DNA of 39,423 nt from a virus. Under the pieces are notes generated by a model that saw only the letters and a list, made by a program, of their open reading frames with translations, made no database searches and had not been told where the DNA came from. The position numbers and the translations under genes are program-made. The DNA lies in the IMG/VR virus record IMGVR_UViG_3300029448_000117, positions 1 through 39,423 of that record. One strand, given 5' to 3'. This document shows positions 7,860-13,551 of the stretch, one piece after another (positions within the stretch are counted from its first letter, which is position 1; every line of letters starts with the position of its first letter).

Positions 7860-7877
7860 ACCTTTAAATATTCCCTT

Positions 7878-7914
7878 AAAAAAACCTTAGATTAATTTTC
7901 TAAGGTTTTTTTTT
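7878..7914. terminator. Rho-independent terminator
   Basis: AAAACCTTAG (7881-7890) pairs with CTAAGGTTTT (7900-7909) around a nine-base loop, followed by a run of T. The A-run on the left could make it work in both directions. It closes the gene at 7641. Confidence 0.8.
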
Positions 7915-8026
7915 ATTTAATACTTGTAATTTGTTTAAAAATGATTATTTAATATATTATTAGATTAATTTTTTAAATTTCATTCGTTTAATTAATTAAT
8001 ATCTGTTTCTCATTGTTGGTGATTTA

Positions 8027-8047
8027 TTCGAGGTTTTAGAAGGTTAG
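8027..8047 (+). repeat. Left arm of a perfect 21-bp inverted repeat
   Basis: Bases 8027-8047 (core TCGAGGTTTTAGAAGGTTAG) are the exact reverse complement of 8762-8782, 714 bp further on. The arm contains GAGGTTTTA, the ribosome-site context seen before the genes at 7641 and 8814. The enclosed segment carries two protein genes. Confidence 0.9.
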
Positions 8048-8096
8048 TAATAACCTTGCCTAATAATTATATTAGGTACTTTTAGAAAGTCTAAAA
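8040..8096. promoter_or_regulatory. Three tandem hairpins before the gene at 8099
   Basis: Three perfect stems follow each other. AAGGTT/AACCTT spans 8040-8057 (loop of six). CCTAATA/TATTAGG spans 8059-8076 (loop of four). TTTTAGA/TCTAAAA spans 8080-8096 (loop of three). The last ends two bases before the ATG at 8099, where no clear ribosome site is free. Control of translation or RNA stability is possible. The first stem overlaps the left arm of the long inverted repeat. Confidence 0.6.
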
Positions 8097-8098
8097 CT

Positions 8099-8422
8099 AT
8101 GAAAAACAATAATAAAATTTCATTAATTCAAATCTTATCTTTAATTAAGGCTAGAAGGGAATTTATAAAACCTTCAAGAGTTTATAAAAAAAGATATGGA
8201 ATAACTCGAGGTAAACAAAGTTTAGGTTTACATTTTGGTTTAAAATCTAAATATTACTTTTTAGGTAATGCAGGAAATAGAACTTTTATTCCTGCAATGC
8301 CAACAATGGAAAGGAATAAATATCTTAAGGTTAAAGCTAATAACCTTTTAATTATTGGAAAAAGAAATAAACTTAAAAAAAGTCAGGGTTTATTTTCTAA
8401 TTTTGAAAAAGGTACAATATAA
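8099..8422 (+). CDS. Basic protein of unknown function inside the inverted-repeat cassette
   Basis: The 107-residue protein is strongly basic, with many Lys and Arg (KARREFIKPSRVYKKRYG, GKRNKLKKSQG). The middle part is GLHFGLKSKYYFLGNAGNR. Nucleic-acid binding is plausible from charge alone. The start lies two bases after a hairpin and lacks a clear ribosome site. The stop overlaps the next start (TAATG). No family is recognised. The gene is very AT-rich, like the rest of this island. Confidence 0.45.
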   Translation: MKNNNKISLIQILSLIKARREFIKPSRVYKKRYGITRGKQSLGLHFGLKSKYYFLGNAGNRTFIPAMPTMERNKYLKVKANNLLIIGKRNKLKKSQGLFSNFEKGTI

Positions 8423-8652
8423 TGATTAATGAAAAAGCAAATAGAATCCAAGACAATGCTAATGAAATTATTGACATTAAAAGTTATGTTGATGATTTGA
8501 TAATTGAAAGTAAAAAACTTAATGAAGGTTTTTCCACTAATCAAATAGCTAACATTGTTAAAAGTGTATACGGTAATAAAGGTTATAATATAGCTTTTGA
8601 ATACATTTTAAATAAACGTGGTTTATCTAGATTTGTTGATAGTAGGTTTTAA
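8422..8652 (+). CDS. Small helical protein of unknown function inside the cassette
   Basis: This 76-residue protein is predicted to be mainly helical: charged N-terminal half (EKANRIQDNANEIIDIKSYV), then FSTNQIANIVKSVYGNKGYN, which could be a small helix-turn-helix-like segment, although the match is weak. It is translationally coupled to the gene at 8099 by a one-base overlap and shares its AT-rich composition. The function is unknown. Confidence 0.45.
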   Translation: MINEKANRIQDNANEIIDIKSYVDDLIIESKKLNEGFSTNQIANIVKSVYGNKGYNIAFEYILNKRGLSRFVDSRF

Positions 8653-8653
8653 A

Positions 8654-8725
8654 ATGATTATTAAAGCATTACTTGAAACAATCTTATTACTTAGCTTTAT
8701 TGGTTTTATTCTAATCATAGCTTAA
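8654..8725 (+). CDS. Possible 23-residue membrane peptide
   Basis: The ATG at 8654 follows TAGGTTTTAAA, like the context of the real start at 8814 (GAGGTTTTAAA). It opens 23 codons, almost all hydrophobic (MIIKALLETILLLSFIGFIL). It starts one base after the preceding stop. It may be a toxin-like or regulatory membrane peptide, or a chance frame. Confidence 0.3.
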   Translation: MIIKALLETILLLSFIGFILIIA

Positions 8726-8761
8726 ATACATTTTAAAAGGGTTTGGACGGCTTCAAGTCGT

Positions 8762-8782
8762 CTAACCTTCTAAAACCTCGAA
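8762..8782 (-). repeat. Right arm of a perfect 21-bp inverted repeat
   Basis: This is the exact reverse complement of 8027-8047 over 21 bases. A six-base-pair hairpin (GACGGC, loop TTCAA, GTCGTC, 8746-8762) directly abuts it. The GP88-like gene begins 31 bases downstream, outside the cassette. Confidence 0.9.
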
Positions 8783-8813
8783 AATAATTTTAACTGTTAT
8801 ATGAGGTTTTAAA

Positions 8814-9422
8814 ATGGAATTTTCACAAATACATATAAGTAAAGGTTCTGGAAAACTAGAACTTATTAATTCTATTAATACTAATACGTTAACTAATGAT
8901 TATTGTACTAAACAAGCTAAGAATAAAAAGTCTATTTGTAGTTTATGTTATAGCCAAAAATCATTAAAAACATATCGTAAAAATATGGTTAATGTATTAG
9001 AAAAAAATACAAGGTTATTAAGTGAACAAGTTTTTCAAAAGTCTTTATTACCTACAATCTTTAATAGTTATTTTAGGTTTAATTCTCATGGTGAATTAAT
9101 TAATTTAATTCATTTAGAAAACTTGGTTAACATAGCTAAGAAAAATCATCATTGTAATTTTACATTATGGTCTAAAAGATATGATTTAATAACTATATTT
9201 TTTGATACTCATAAAAAACCTAAGAATTTATTTTTGGTTTATTCAAATAGCAAATTAAATAAACCTATTGATAAACCTATTAAATACTTTGATAAAACTT
9301 TCAATAATATTTCAAAAGACAAAGTTAATAATTTTAAAATTAATTGTTTTTCTAAATGTAAAAATTGTTTACTTTGTTACACTAAAAATAAAACTACTAC
9401 TATTATTGAAAAGGTTAAATAA
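8814..9422 (+). CDS. GP88-like Cys-rich marine phage protein
   Basis: The 202-residue product resembles the phage 'gene product 88' domain family. It has C31, then C42-x-x-C45-Y46 (ICSLCYSQKSLK), FRFNSHGEL (86-95) and LWSKR (118-122). A C-terminal cysteine cluster lies at 178, 182, 185 and 188 (CFSKCKNCLLCY). The cysteines could bind a metal or a cluster. The family is common in marine phages and its function is unknown. The start has GAGG seven bases upstream. A strong terminator follows. It lies just outside the inverted-repeat cassette. Confidence 0.6.
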   Translation: MEFSQIHISKGSGKLELINSINTNTLTNDYCTKQAKNKKSICSLCYSQKSLKTYRKNMVNVLEKNTRLLSEQVFQKSLLPTIFNSYFRFNSHGELINLIHLENLVNIAKKNHHCNFTLWSKRYDLITIFFDTHKKPKNLFLVYSNSKLNKPIDKPIKYFDKTFNNISKDKVNNFKINCFSKCKNCLLCYTKNKTTTIIEKVK

Positions 9423-9462
9423 AAAAAAGGTCTATAGATTAATTTTTATAGACCTTTTTTAT
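9423..9462. terminator. Strong rho-independent terminator
   Basis: The left strand 9423-9436 (AAAAAAGGTCTATA) pairs perfectly with 9447-9460 (TATAGACCTTTTTT) around a ten-base loop. The flanking A and T runs make it potentially bidirectional. It closes the AT-rich island behind the GP88-like gene. Confidence 0.85.
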
Positions 9463-9562
9463 TGCCTAAAATTAATTAAAAAAAAACTCAGCTCAATAAT
9501 TTTATTTAACAAGTTAATAATATATAGTCTAAAATTTCCCAAAAATTCACCATATTTTACAT

Positions 9563-9607
9563 CTTGTTCCCTTCTTGTTCCCTTGATAAATTTTTTTTCT
9601 TGTTCCC
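9563..9607 (+). repeat. Three CTTGTTCCC repeats before the early operon
   Basis: Exact copies start at 9563, 9574 and 9599. The first two are 11 bp apart (one helical turn) and the third 25 bp further. They lie between the island terminator and the first early gene, so they may be binding sites for a regulator or for integrase arms. Confidence 0.65.
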
Positions 9608-9651
9608 TCTTGTAATTTTATATAGCCCTTCCTATATGTAAGTTTGTAGTC

Positions 9652-9693
9652 GTAGACACATGGCTTTTCCTCATAGTTTTACCATGTGTCTAC
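9652..9693. promoter_or_regulatory. 12-bp inverted repeat before the early operon
   Basis: GTAGACACATGG (9652-9663) pairs perfectly with CCATGTGTCTAC (9682-9693) around an 18-base loop. It ends 26 bases before the ATG at 9720. No T-run follows, so it is not a standard terminator. An operator, a leader stem or an RNA-processing site is possible. Confidence 0.6.
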
Positions 9694-9719
9694 AAGTATT
9701 AACTTTAATGGAGGACTAA

Positions 9720-9938
9720 ATGAAACATTGGAAAACCAAAGAAGATATGGGTAATGGCTTTCAGTTTAATGAGAAAGACCATATGGAAAATGGATATAAC
9801 TCTTTAGTGTGGGATGAAATTCCACAGTATGAAAAGAATGTAATGAGAACTTTCTATCTTATTAGAGATGTTTGGGATAGAGAACGTAAGTTAAAGTTAA
9901 AAAAGTTTTTAAATGATAATTTAAATGAGGAGTTATAA
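9720..9938 (+). CDS. Early protein of unknown function
   Basis: The 72-residue product starts MKHWKTKEDMGNGFQFNEKDH and has a charged helical C-terminal half (RDVWDRERKLKLKKFLNDN). GGAGG at 9711-9715 gives a clear ribosome site. It is the first gene of the early operon behind the 12-bp stem and repeat region. No family is recognised. Confidence 0.5.
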   Translation: MKHWKTKEDMGNGFQFNEKDHMENGYNSLVWDEIPQYEKNVMRTFYLIRDVWDRERKLKLKKFLNDNLNEEL

Positions 9939-10103
9939 ATGATTTTATATGGATATAATCTTGCAAAAGAAAAAAAGTTTGAAGTAAATGCAGAAGTTAT
10001 ATGTGAAAGAATAAATACAGATAGTTATTTTTCAGATGATTACTATGTGTTTGTGTCTAAAGAAGATAGAGATTTTCACTTTAATGAAAATGTTAATAAA
10101 TGA
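9939..10103 (+). CDS. Early 54-residue protein of unknown function
   Basis: The ATG at 9939 follows the preceding stop directly, with GAGGAG upstream (9927-9932), and opens 54 codons. The product is acidic and aromatic-rich (MILYGYNLAKEKKFEVNAEV, then DSYFSDDYYVFVSKED). Tight packing with both neighbours supports it as a real gene. Its function is unknown. Confidence 0.5.
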   Translation: MILYGYNLAKEKKFEVNAEVICERINTDSYFSDDYYVFVSKEDRDFHFNENVNK

Positions 10104-10113
10104 GGAGGACTAA

Positions 10114-10479
10114 ATGAAGACATATTTTATAGACGCAATAAACGAACTCATAATTGAAACAGATGTTAAAGGTTATGAGCATAAGAAAGAATTAATTAAA
10201 TGTAATTGGTTGGAAATATATCCATACCTAGTAAATGGCAATGACATATGGACAGATGAGGAAGCTAATCTACAGAATTATAATTACTTCTTTCAACTAG
10301 ATGATGTTATTGTTAGTGGTAATGCACTCATCATGTCATGTGATGAAGAAGGAGAATCAATACCACCTAAGAACTTAACTCTTGAAGAACTTAAAAAGAG
10401 AGTTACCTTTATGGGCAAGAGATACATTGACCATGATAAATTATTTAGTAAATTTAAAATAGAGGAGTGGAAGATATAA
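10114..10479 (+). CDS. Early protein, DUF3846-like
   Basis: The 121-residue product reads like the small DUF3846-type proteins of marine phages. It has an N-terminal strand with KTYFIDAINELIIETDVKG, a middle NGNDIWTDEEANLQNYNYF, then VIVSGNALIMSCDEEGESIP and a C-terminal PKNLTLEELKKRVTFMGK. The function of that family is not firmly known. GGAGGAC upstream of the ATG is a strong ribosome site. The stop overlaps the next start (TAATG). The family call is from pattern memory and needs a profile search. Confidence 0.5.
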   Translation: MKTYFIDAINELIIETDVKGYEHKKELIKCNWLEIYPYLVNGNDIWTDEEANLQNYNYFFQLDDVIVSGNALIMSCDEEGESIPPKNLTLEELKKRVTFMGKRYIDHDKLFSKFKIEEWKI

Positions 10480-10766
10480 TGATTACTGTAACACAAACAA
10501 TGTATGACAAGTCTTGTATAGATGCTAACAAGTCTGTCATGGGTTTCTTTGAGCATTACTTTGGTGAAGAACCATTTAATACTTATGGTGCTTACTACAT
10601 GATTAGAGGTATATACGAAGATGATTGTACTCTTAAACTATTTAGGACTAAGGGTAGAAAAGATAAACGTATAGCTTTTCCTATGTGGAAGAAGTACATC
10701 AAAGTTGGAGATACTATTAAGTTAACTATAAATGACGTAGACCAAATTGGTATAGAAGTGGAGTAA
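10479..10766 (+). CDS. Early protein of unknown function
   Basis: I place the start at ATG 10479, behind AGAGGAG (10461-10467), rather than at GTG 10467, which lies inside the ribosome site. The 95-residue product starts MITVTQTMYDKSCIDANKSV and ends IKLTINDVDQIGIEVE, a beta-type ending. The middle holds a basic stretch (FRTKGRKDKRIAFPMW). No family is recognised. Confidence 0.5.
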   Translation: MITVTQTMYDKSCIDANKSVMGFFEHYFGEEPFNTYGAYYMIRGIYEDDCTLKLFRTKGRKDKRIAFPMWKKYIKVGDTIKLTINDVDQIGIEVE

Positions 10767-10769
10767 ACC

Positions 10770-10904
10770 ATGAATAGATATTATGTAGAAGTAAAACATT
10801 CTTGGAGTAAGAATCTTGTATCACTTTATGTGTATGCCTATAGCCCTAAACACATAAAAGACATAATTGAAGGTGAATTAGTAACAATAGACCAAACAGA
10901 TTAA
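10770..10904 (+). CDS. Early 44-residue protein of unknown function
   Basis: The ATG at 10770 follows GGAG and the preceding stop closely and opens 44 codons (MNRYYVEVKHSWSKNLVSLY, then SPKHIKDIIEGELVTIDQTD). Small alpha-beta proteins of this look are frequent in early regions of marine phages. It sits in the same tight operon. The function is unknown. Confidence 0.45.
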   Translation: MNRYYVEVKHSWSKNLVSLYVYAYSPKHIKDIIEGELVTIDQTD

Positions 10905-10914
10905 AGGAATCTTT

Positions 10915-11280
10915 ATGACACAGAAAATTAAACTAGAACTATTAAAGGTTAAGTATGCTATCAAAGATATGTTAGGTCTTGATGGTTGTACTCAAAGTAA
11001 TGACGAACAATATAAACAGATGATAGAACGATTAGAAACTTTAGAGGAGGATAGTGTGAAGTATAGATATACACATGAAGAACAAACAGTTGACGTCAGG
11101 TCATGGACTGTAGAGTCAGACGTTCCATTGACTGATGAACAAGTAGGAGAATTATGTAGTGAGCATGGCTTTGATGAAGGTATAGCACATGATACAGAGC
11201 AAGGTAATTCAGTACAGTATCTTGGTACTGAGTATGGTGATGACTCACAAATAAATACTTATTGTACTAAGGGATTGTAA
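10915..11280 (+). CDS. Early acidic protein of unknown function
   Basis: The 121-residue product has a helical N-terminal half (LELLKVKYAIKDMLGLDG, QYKQMIERLETLEED) and an acidic C-terminal half (VPLTDEQVGELCSEHGFDEG, YGDDSQINTYC). AAAGGAA precedes the ATG. An internal start near residue 47 (GTG after GAGGA at 11045) is possible. No family is recognised. Confidence 0.45.
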   Translation: MTQKIKLELLKVKYAIKDMLGLDGCTQSNDEQYKQMIERLETLEEDSVKYRYTHEEQTVDVRSWTVESDVPLTDEQVGELCSEHGFDEGIAHDTEQGNSVQYLGTEYGDDSQINTYCTKGL

Positions 11281-11282
11281 GC

Positions 11283-11411
11283 ATGGAAGATGAATACGTA
11301 TATAGTTTAGAATGTAACAACTGTGAAGACATGACTTGTGCAGAGGTGTGTTTCTTTTATAAAGATGAAACTTACTGTGAGTGGTGTTGTCCTGAAGGAT
11401 ATGGAGAGTAA
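11283..11411 (+). CDS. Cys-rich 42-residue protein, possible zinc ribbon
   Basis: The ATG at 11283 opens 42 codons with seven cysteines: C11-x-x-C14, C19, C23, C32, C35 and C36 (LECNNCEDMTCAEVC, YCEWCCPEG). This spacing suggests one small metal site. It begins two bases after the preceding stop. Its stop is two bases before the next start. Small zinc-ribbon proteins are common early proteins in marine phages and may bind host factors. Confidence 0.45.
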   Translation: MEDEYVYSLECNNCEDMTCAEVCFFYKDETYCEWCCPEGYGE

Positions 11412-11413
11412 GT

Positions 11414-11653
11414 ATGGATAAAAAAATAAAATATAACTCATGTTCCATTGATACTTGGGATGGTAAAACTTATTGGCATAAAGGTTTTGAAACACTTGAT
11501 GAAGTTTATGCTCACTTAAAAAAATATGTTCATAAACAATGTGACGTTATTATTTATGATATTTCTGAACGTAAAGAACATGGTATTAAATTTGTTGGTA
11601 TTATTAAAAGATATAGCAACAGAAAGGAAACTAATGAACTGTTGGCATTGTAA
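11414..11653 (+). CDS. Early protein of unknown function
   Basis: The 79-residue product starts MDKKIKYNSCSIDTWDGKTY and has a helix (FETLDEVYAHLKKYVHKQC) followed by strand-like VIIYDISERKEHGIKFVGII. The alpha-beta plan hints at a small compact fold. The end overlaps the next gene by 20 bases. No family is recognised. Confidence 0.45.
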   Translation: MDKKIKYNSCSIDTWDGKTYWHKGFETLDEVYAHLKKYVHKQCDVIIYDISERKEHGIKFVGIIKRYSNRKETNELLAL

Positions 11654-11810
11654 TACTAAATTAATATGGGGGGGTGACCATGATATAAGCGAGGAGGATG
11701 GTTATTCATACGAAGGTATAGTCACTAACCTCTCTTGTCCTAACCCTAATTGTAACTCTCATGTTGACGTTTATTTACCTATAGAAAGGACTGATGATGA
11801 ACCTGATTGA
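11634..11810 (+). CDS. Small zinc-ribbon-like protein (58 aa)
   Basis: The frame is open further upstream, but the supported start is ATG 11634, behind AAAGGA (11622-11627). It gives MNCWHCNTKLIWGGDHDISE, then LSCPNPNCNSHVDVYLP. The pairs C3/C6 and C-x4-C near residues 35-40 form a typical zinc-ribbon arrangement. The MNCWHC-x-x-LIWGGDHD start is familiar from other marine phages. The function is unknown. Confidence 0.6.
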   Translation: MNCWHCNTKLIWGGDHDISEEDGYSYEGIVTNLSCPNPNCNSHVDVYLPIERTDDEPD

Positions 11811-12084
11811 ACTTGAATATAAAACAAGTAATAAATTTAAATTGTTTGTTGATGCTTCAGTAGAAACTATGTGGGCAGAAGCAATACAAAATGATGACAT
11901 TGGTGATACTTGGCACTCATTTTGGTACAGAGATAGACCATATGATTTTAATATATGGACTGATGATGTTACTGATGTGACATATTGTTCTGTCTACTCT
12001 TGTTATTATGATGAGGATAACGATATATGTACTGATGATTCAGATTTTTACAGAGTTAAAGAGGAGAAGATACTTGTACATTGA
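11794..12084 (+). CDS. Early acidic protein of unknown function
   Basis: The 96-residue product has two possible starts, ATG 11794 and ATG 11797. The second has the better distance from AAGGA (11786-11790). The sequence is acidic and aromatic (SVETMWAEAIQNDDIGDTWH, YDEDNDICTDDSDFYRV). It overlaps the preceding gene by 17 bases and the next by 11. An acidic early protein of this kind could mimic DNA, but nothing specific shows it. Confidence 0.45.
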   Translation: MMNLIELEYKTSNKFKLFVDASVETMWAEAIQNDDIGDTWHSFWYRDRPYDFNIWTDDVTDVTYCSVYSCYYDEDNDICTDDSDFYRVKEEKILVH

Positions 12085-12262
12085 CCCAATACCAACAAAC
12101 ACACATCTTGTTGACGTAGTAAGTGAATATAAAAAGCTACGTCAACTTCAGTATGACTTTGAATGGGACGAGAACTCACAACGAGCAGAGTTCTATAAGT
12201 CTCAAGCAAATCATTATCATACTTTAATGAAAAAAGGAATATTGTTTGACCCTTTATTTTAA
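12074..12262 (+). CDS. Early protein, TTG start (62 aa)
   Basis: The frame is open from 12008, but the best start is TTG 12074 behind GAGGAGAAG (12061-12069). It gives 62 residues beginning MYIDPIPTNTHLVDVVSEYK. The IDPIPTNT-x-LV segment recurs in small early proteins of marine podoviruses. The rest is helical (QRAEFYKSQANHYHTLMKKG). It is the last small gene before the integrase. Confidence 0.5.
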   Translation: MYIDPIPTNTHLVDVVSEYKKLRQLQYDFEWDENSQRAEFYKSQANHYHTLMKKGILFDPLF

Positions 12263-12297
12263 ATTACTATACGCACCTCAAACCACAGGAGAATCAT

Positions 12298-13329
12298 ATG
12301 CCAATTAGAAAAATAGCAAATGCTTGGCAAGTAGACATTCGTAAAAAGGGTGTTGTATTTCGCAAGTCATGTTCCTCTAGGAATGATGCAGTCAAACTTG
12401 AAAAGCATTGTATGAAATGTATTGAAGATGGGTTACCTTTACCAGAAGCAAACTGTGTCTTAGGTATGACATCTGAAATCTTGTTCCAAAAGACTGCAGA
12501 TAAATATTGGTCAGACTCTGATTGGGGTCTAACACAGATACGTAGACAAGATAAAATACTTGATGTCATGGGACGTAATGTTCCTATACAAGATATTAGT
12601 TCCACCATGATTGATGATGTTATACAACACTTCAAAAAGAATGGTGCATCTTCTTCTTCACTCAACAAGATTAGTGCTTGTATTTCTAAGTCACTAAATC
12701 TAGCAGTAGACAGAGGGTGGTTAGATAGGAAACCTAAACTTGATTGGATACCAACTAAGAATGGTAGACTAAGATATTTAATTGAAGAAGAAGAAACCTA
12801 TCTTGTTCAGAGGTTAACTGAAAAAAATGAAACAGACTGCAGAGATTTTTTCTTGTTCCTGTTGGACACAGGTTTACGTAGAGGAGAGGGCTTACGTTTG
12901 TCCTGTCGTGACGTTGACCTAGACAAAGGAACTCTTTCTGTTTGGGAAACCAAGAACGGACATCCTCGTACTGTTCCGTTGACAAGACGAGTTAAGAATA
13001 TATTACAGACTCGTATTGACACAGAAGGCAGACTAAAAAACAAACCTATATTTAATCTTACAGAAGACAAGATAAGACGTGTATGGGAATGGCTACGTGA
13101 TGACATGGGTCTACAAGATGACAAAGAGTTTGTCTTACATAGCTTACGTCACACCTGTGCATCTCGTCTTGTTCAGCGAGGAATACAACTGCAAGTTGTA
13201 CAACAATGGCTTGGTCATAAGTCTATACACATGACTCTAAGATATGCACACTTGGATACGCAAAATCTTTTAGATGCGAGTAGAGTGTTAGAATCTGATG
13301 ACAAATTTATGGACAATATGACAGGCTAA
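12298..13329 (+). CDS. int: Tyrosine-family integrase
   Basis: This 343-residue site-specific recombinase integrates phage DNA into the host chromosome. The N-terminal arm-binding part is residues 1-60, the core-binding helices run about 62-150, and the catalytic domain about 165-343. Catalytic residues are R194 (TGLRRGEG), K219 (WETKNG), H281 and R284 (HSLRHT), H307 (WLGHKS) and the nucleophile Y316 (LRYAH). AGGAGA lies before the ATG. A tRNA-Leu 3' half, the probable attP, follows 47 bases behind the stop. Integrase directly before the RNA polymerase is the arrangement known from temperate pelagiphages. Confidence 0.95.
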   Translation: MPIRKIANAWQVDIRKKGVVFRKSCSSRNDAVKLEKHCMKCIEDGLPLPEANCVLGMTSEILFQKTADKYWSDSDWGLTQIRRQDKILDVMGRNVPIQDISSTMIDDVIQHFKKNGASSSSLNKISACISKSLNLAVDRGWLDRKPKLDWIPTKNGRLRYLIEEEETYLVQRLTEKNETDCRDFFLFLLDTGLRRGEGLRLSCRDVDLDKGTLSVWETKNGHPRTVPLTRRVKNILQTRIDTEGRLKNKPIFNLTEDKIRRVWEWLRDDMGLQDDKEFVLHSLRHTCASRLVQRGIQLQVVQQWLGHKSIHMTLRYAHLDTQNLLDASRVLESDDKFMDNMTG

Positions 13330-13371
13330 TATGTGTAAGTATCTGAATTATAGATTGGTAATCCTAAGTCA

Positions 13372-13430
13372 CTCGACTTAAAATCCCTCGACTTAACGGT
13401 CATGTCGGTTCGAGTCCGACCCTGGGCACA
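13372..13430 (+). other. Probable attP: 3' half of tRNA-Leu(UAA)
   Basis: From 13376 the sequence reads as the 3' part of a class II tRNA. The anticodon loop is CTTAAAA (anticodon TAA), followed by stem strand TCCCT. A variable arm GAC/GTC spans 13390-13400. The T arm is GTCGG-TTCGAGT-CCGAC (13404-13420), then the acceptor strand CCTGGGC and A. The 5' strand of the anticodon stem is absent (CTCGA instead of AGGGA), so this is not a working tRNA. Such a fragment next to an integrase restores the host gene after integration. CTCGACTTAA occurs twice, at 13372 and 13387. Confidence 0.85.
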
Positions 13431-13469
13431 CCTTCTAAGTAATTCAAATACTTCATAAAGTTAACAAGT

Positions 13470-13494
13470 CCCTTGAGAAATCAGGGGCATTTTA
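13470..13494 (+). terminator. Hairpin, possible weak terminator behind attP
   Basis: CCCTTGA (13470-13476) pairs with TCAGGGG (13481-13487) around a GAAA tetraloop, with one G-T pair. CATTTTAA follows. The U-run is short, so termination would be weak. An RNA-processing role is also possible. A second small stem, CCTG/CAGG with TTTTTT, follows at 13497-13517. Confidence 0.45.
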
Positions 13495-13551
13495 ATCCTG
13501 TTTACGTCAGGTTTTTTAGACAATCGTAGACAATTTTATGGAGAGTTCAGT

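Noticed and set aside
9268-9615. A 115-codon frame over the end of the GP88-like gene and the following gap
   Set aside because: It is out of frame with the Cys-rich protein and crosses a strong terminator. It consists of low-complexity Ile, Leu and Lys codons typical of AT-rich DNA, and has no ribosome site.
12262-12297. CTATACGCACCTCAAACCAC before the integrase as a fourth promoter copy
   Set aside because: It fits the consensus only with an extra base and without the TAG block, so I did not count it.
13376-13430. A functional tRNA-Leu gene
   Set aside because: The 5' half, including the acceptor strand, D arm and left anticodon stem strand, is missing. It is read as an attachment site instead.
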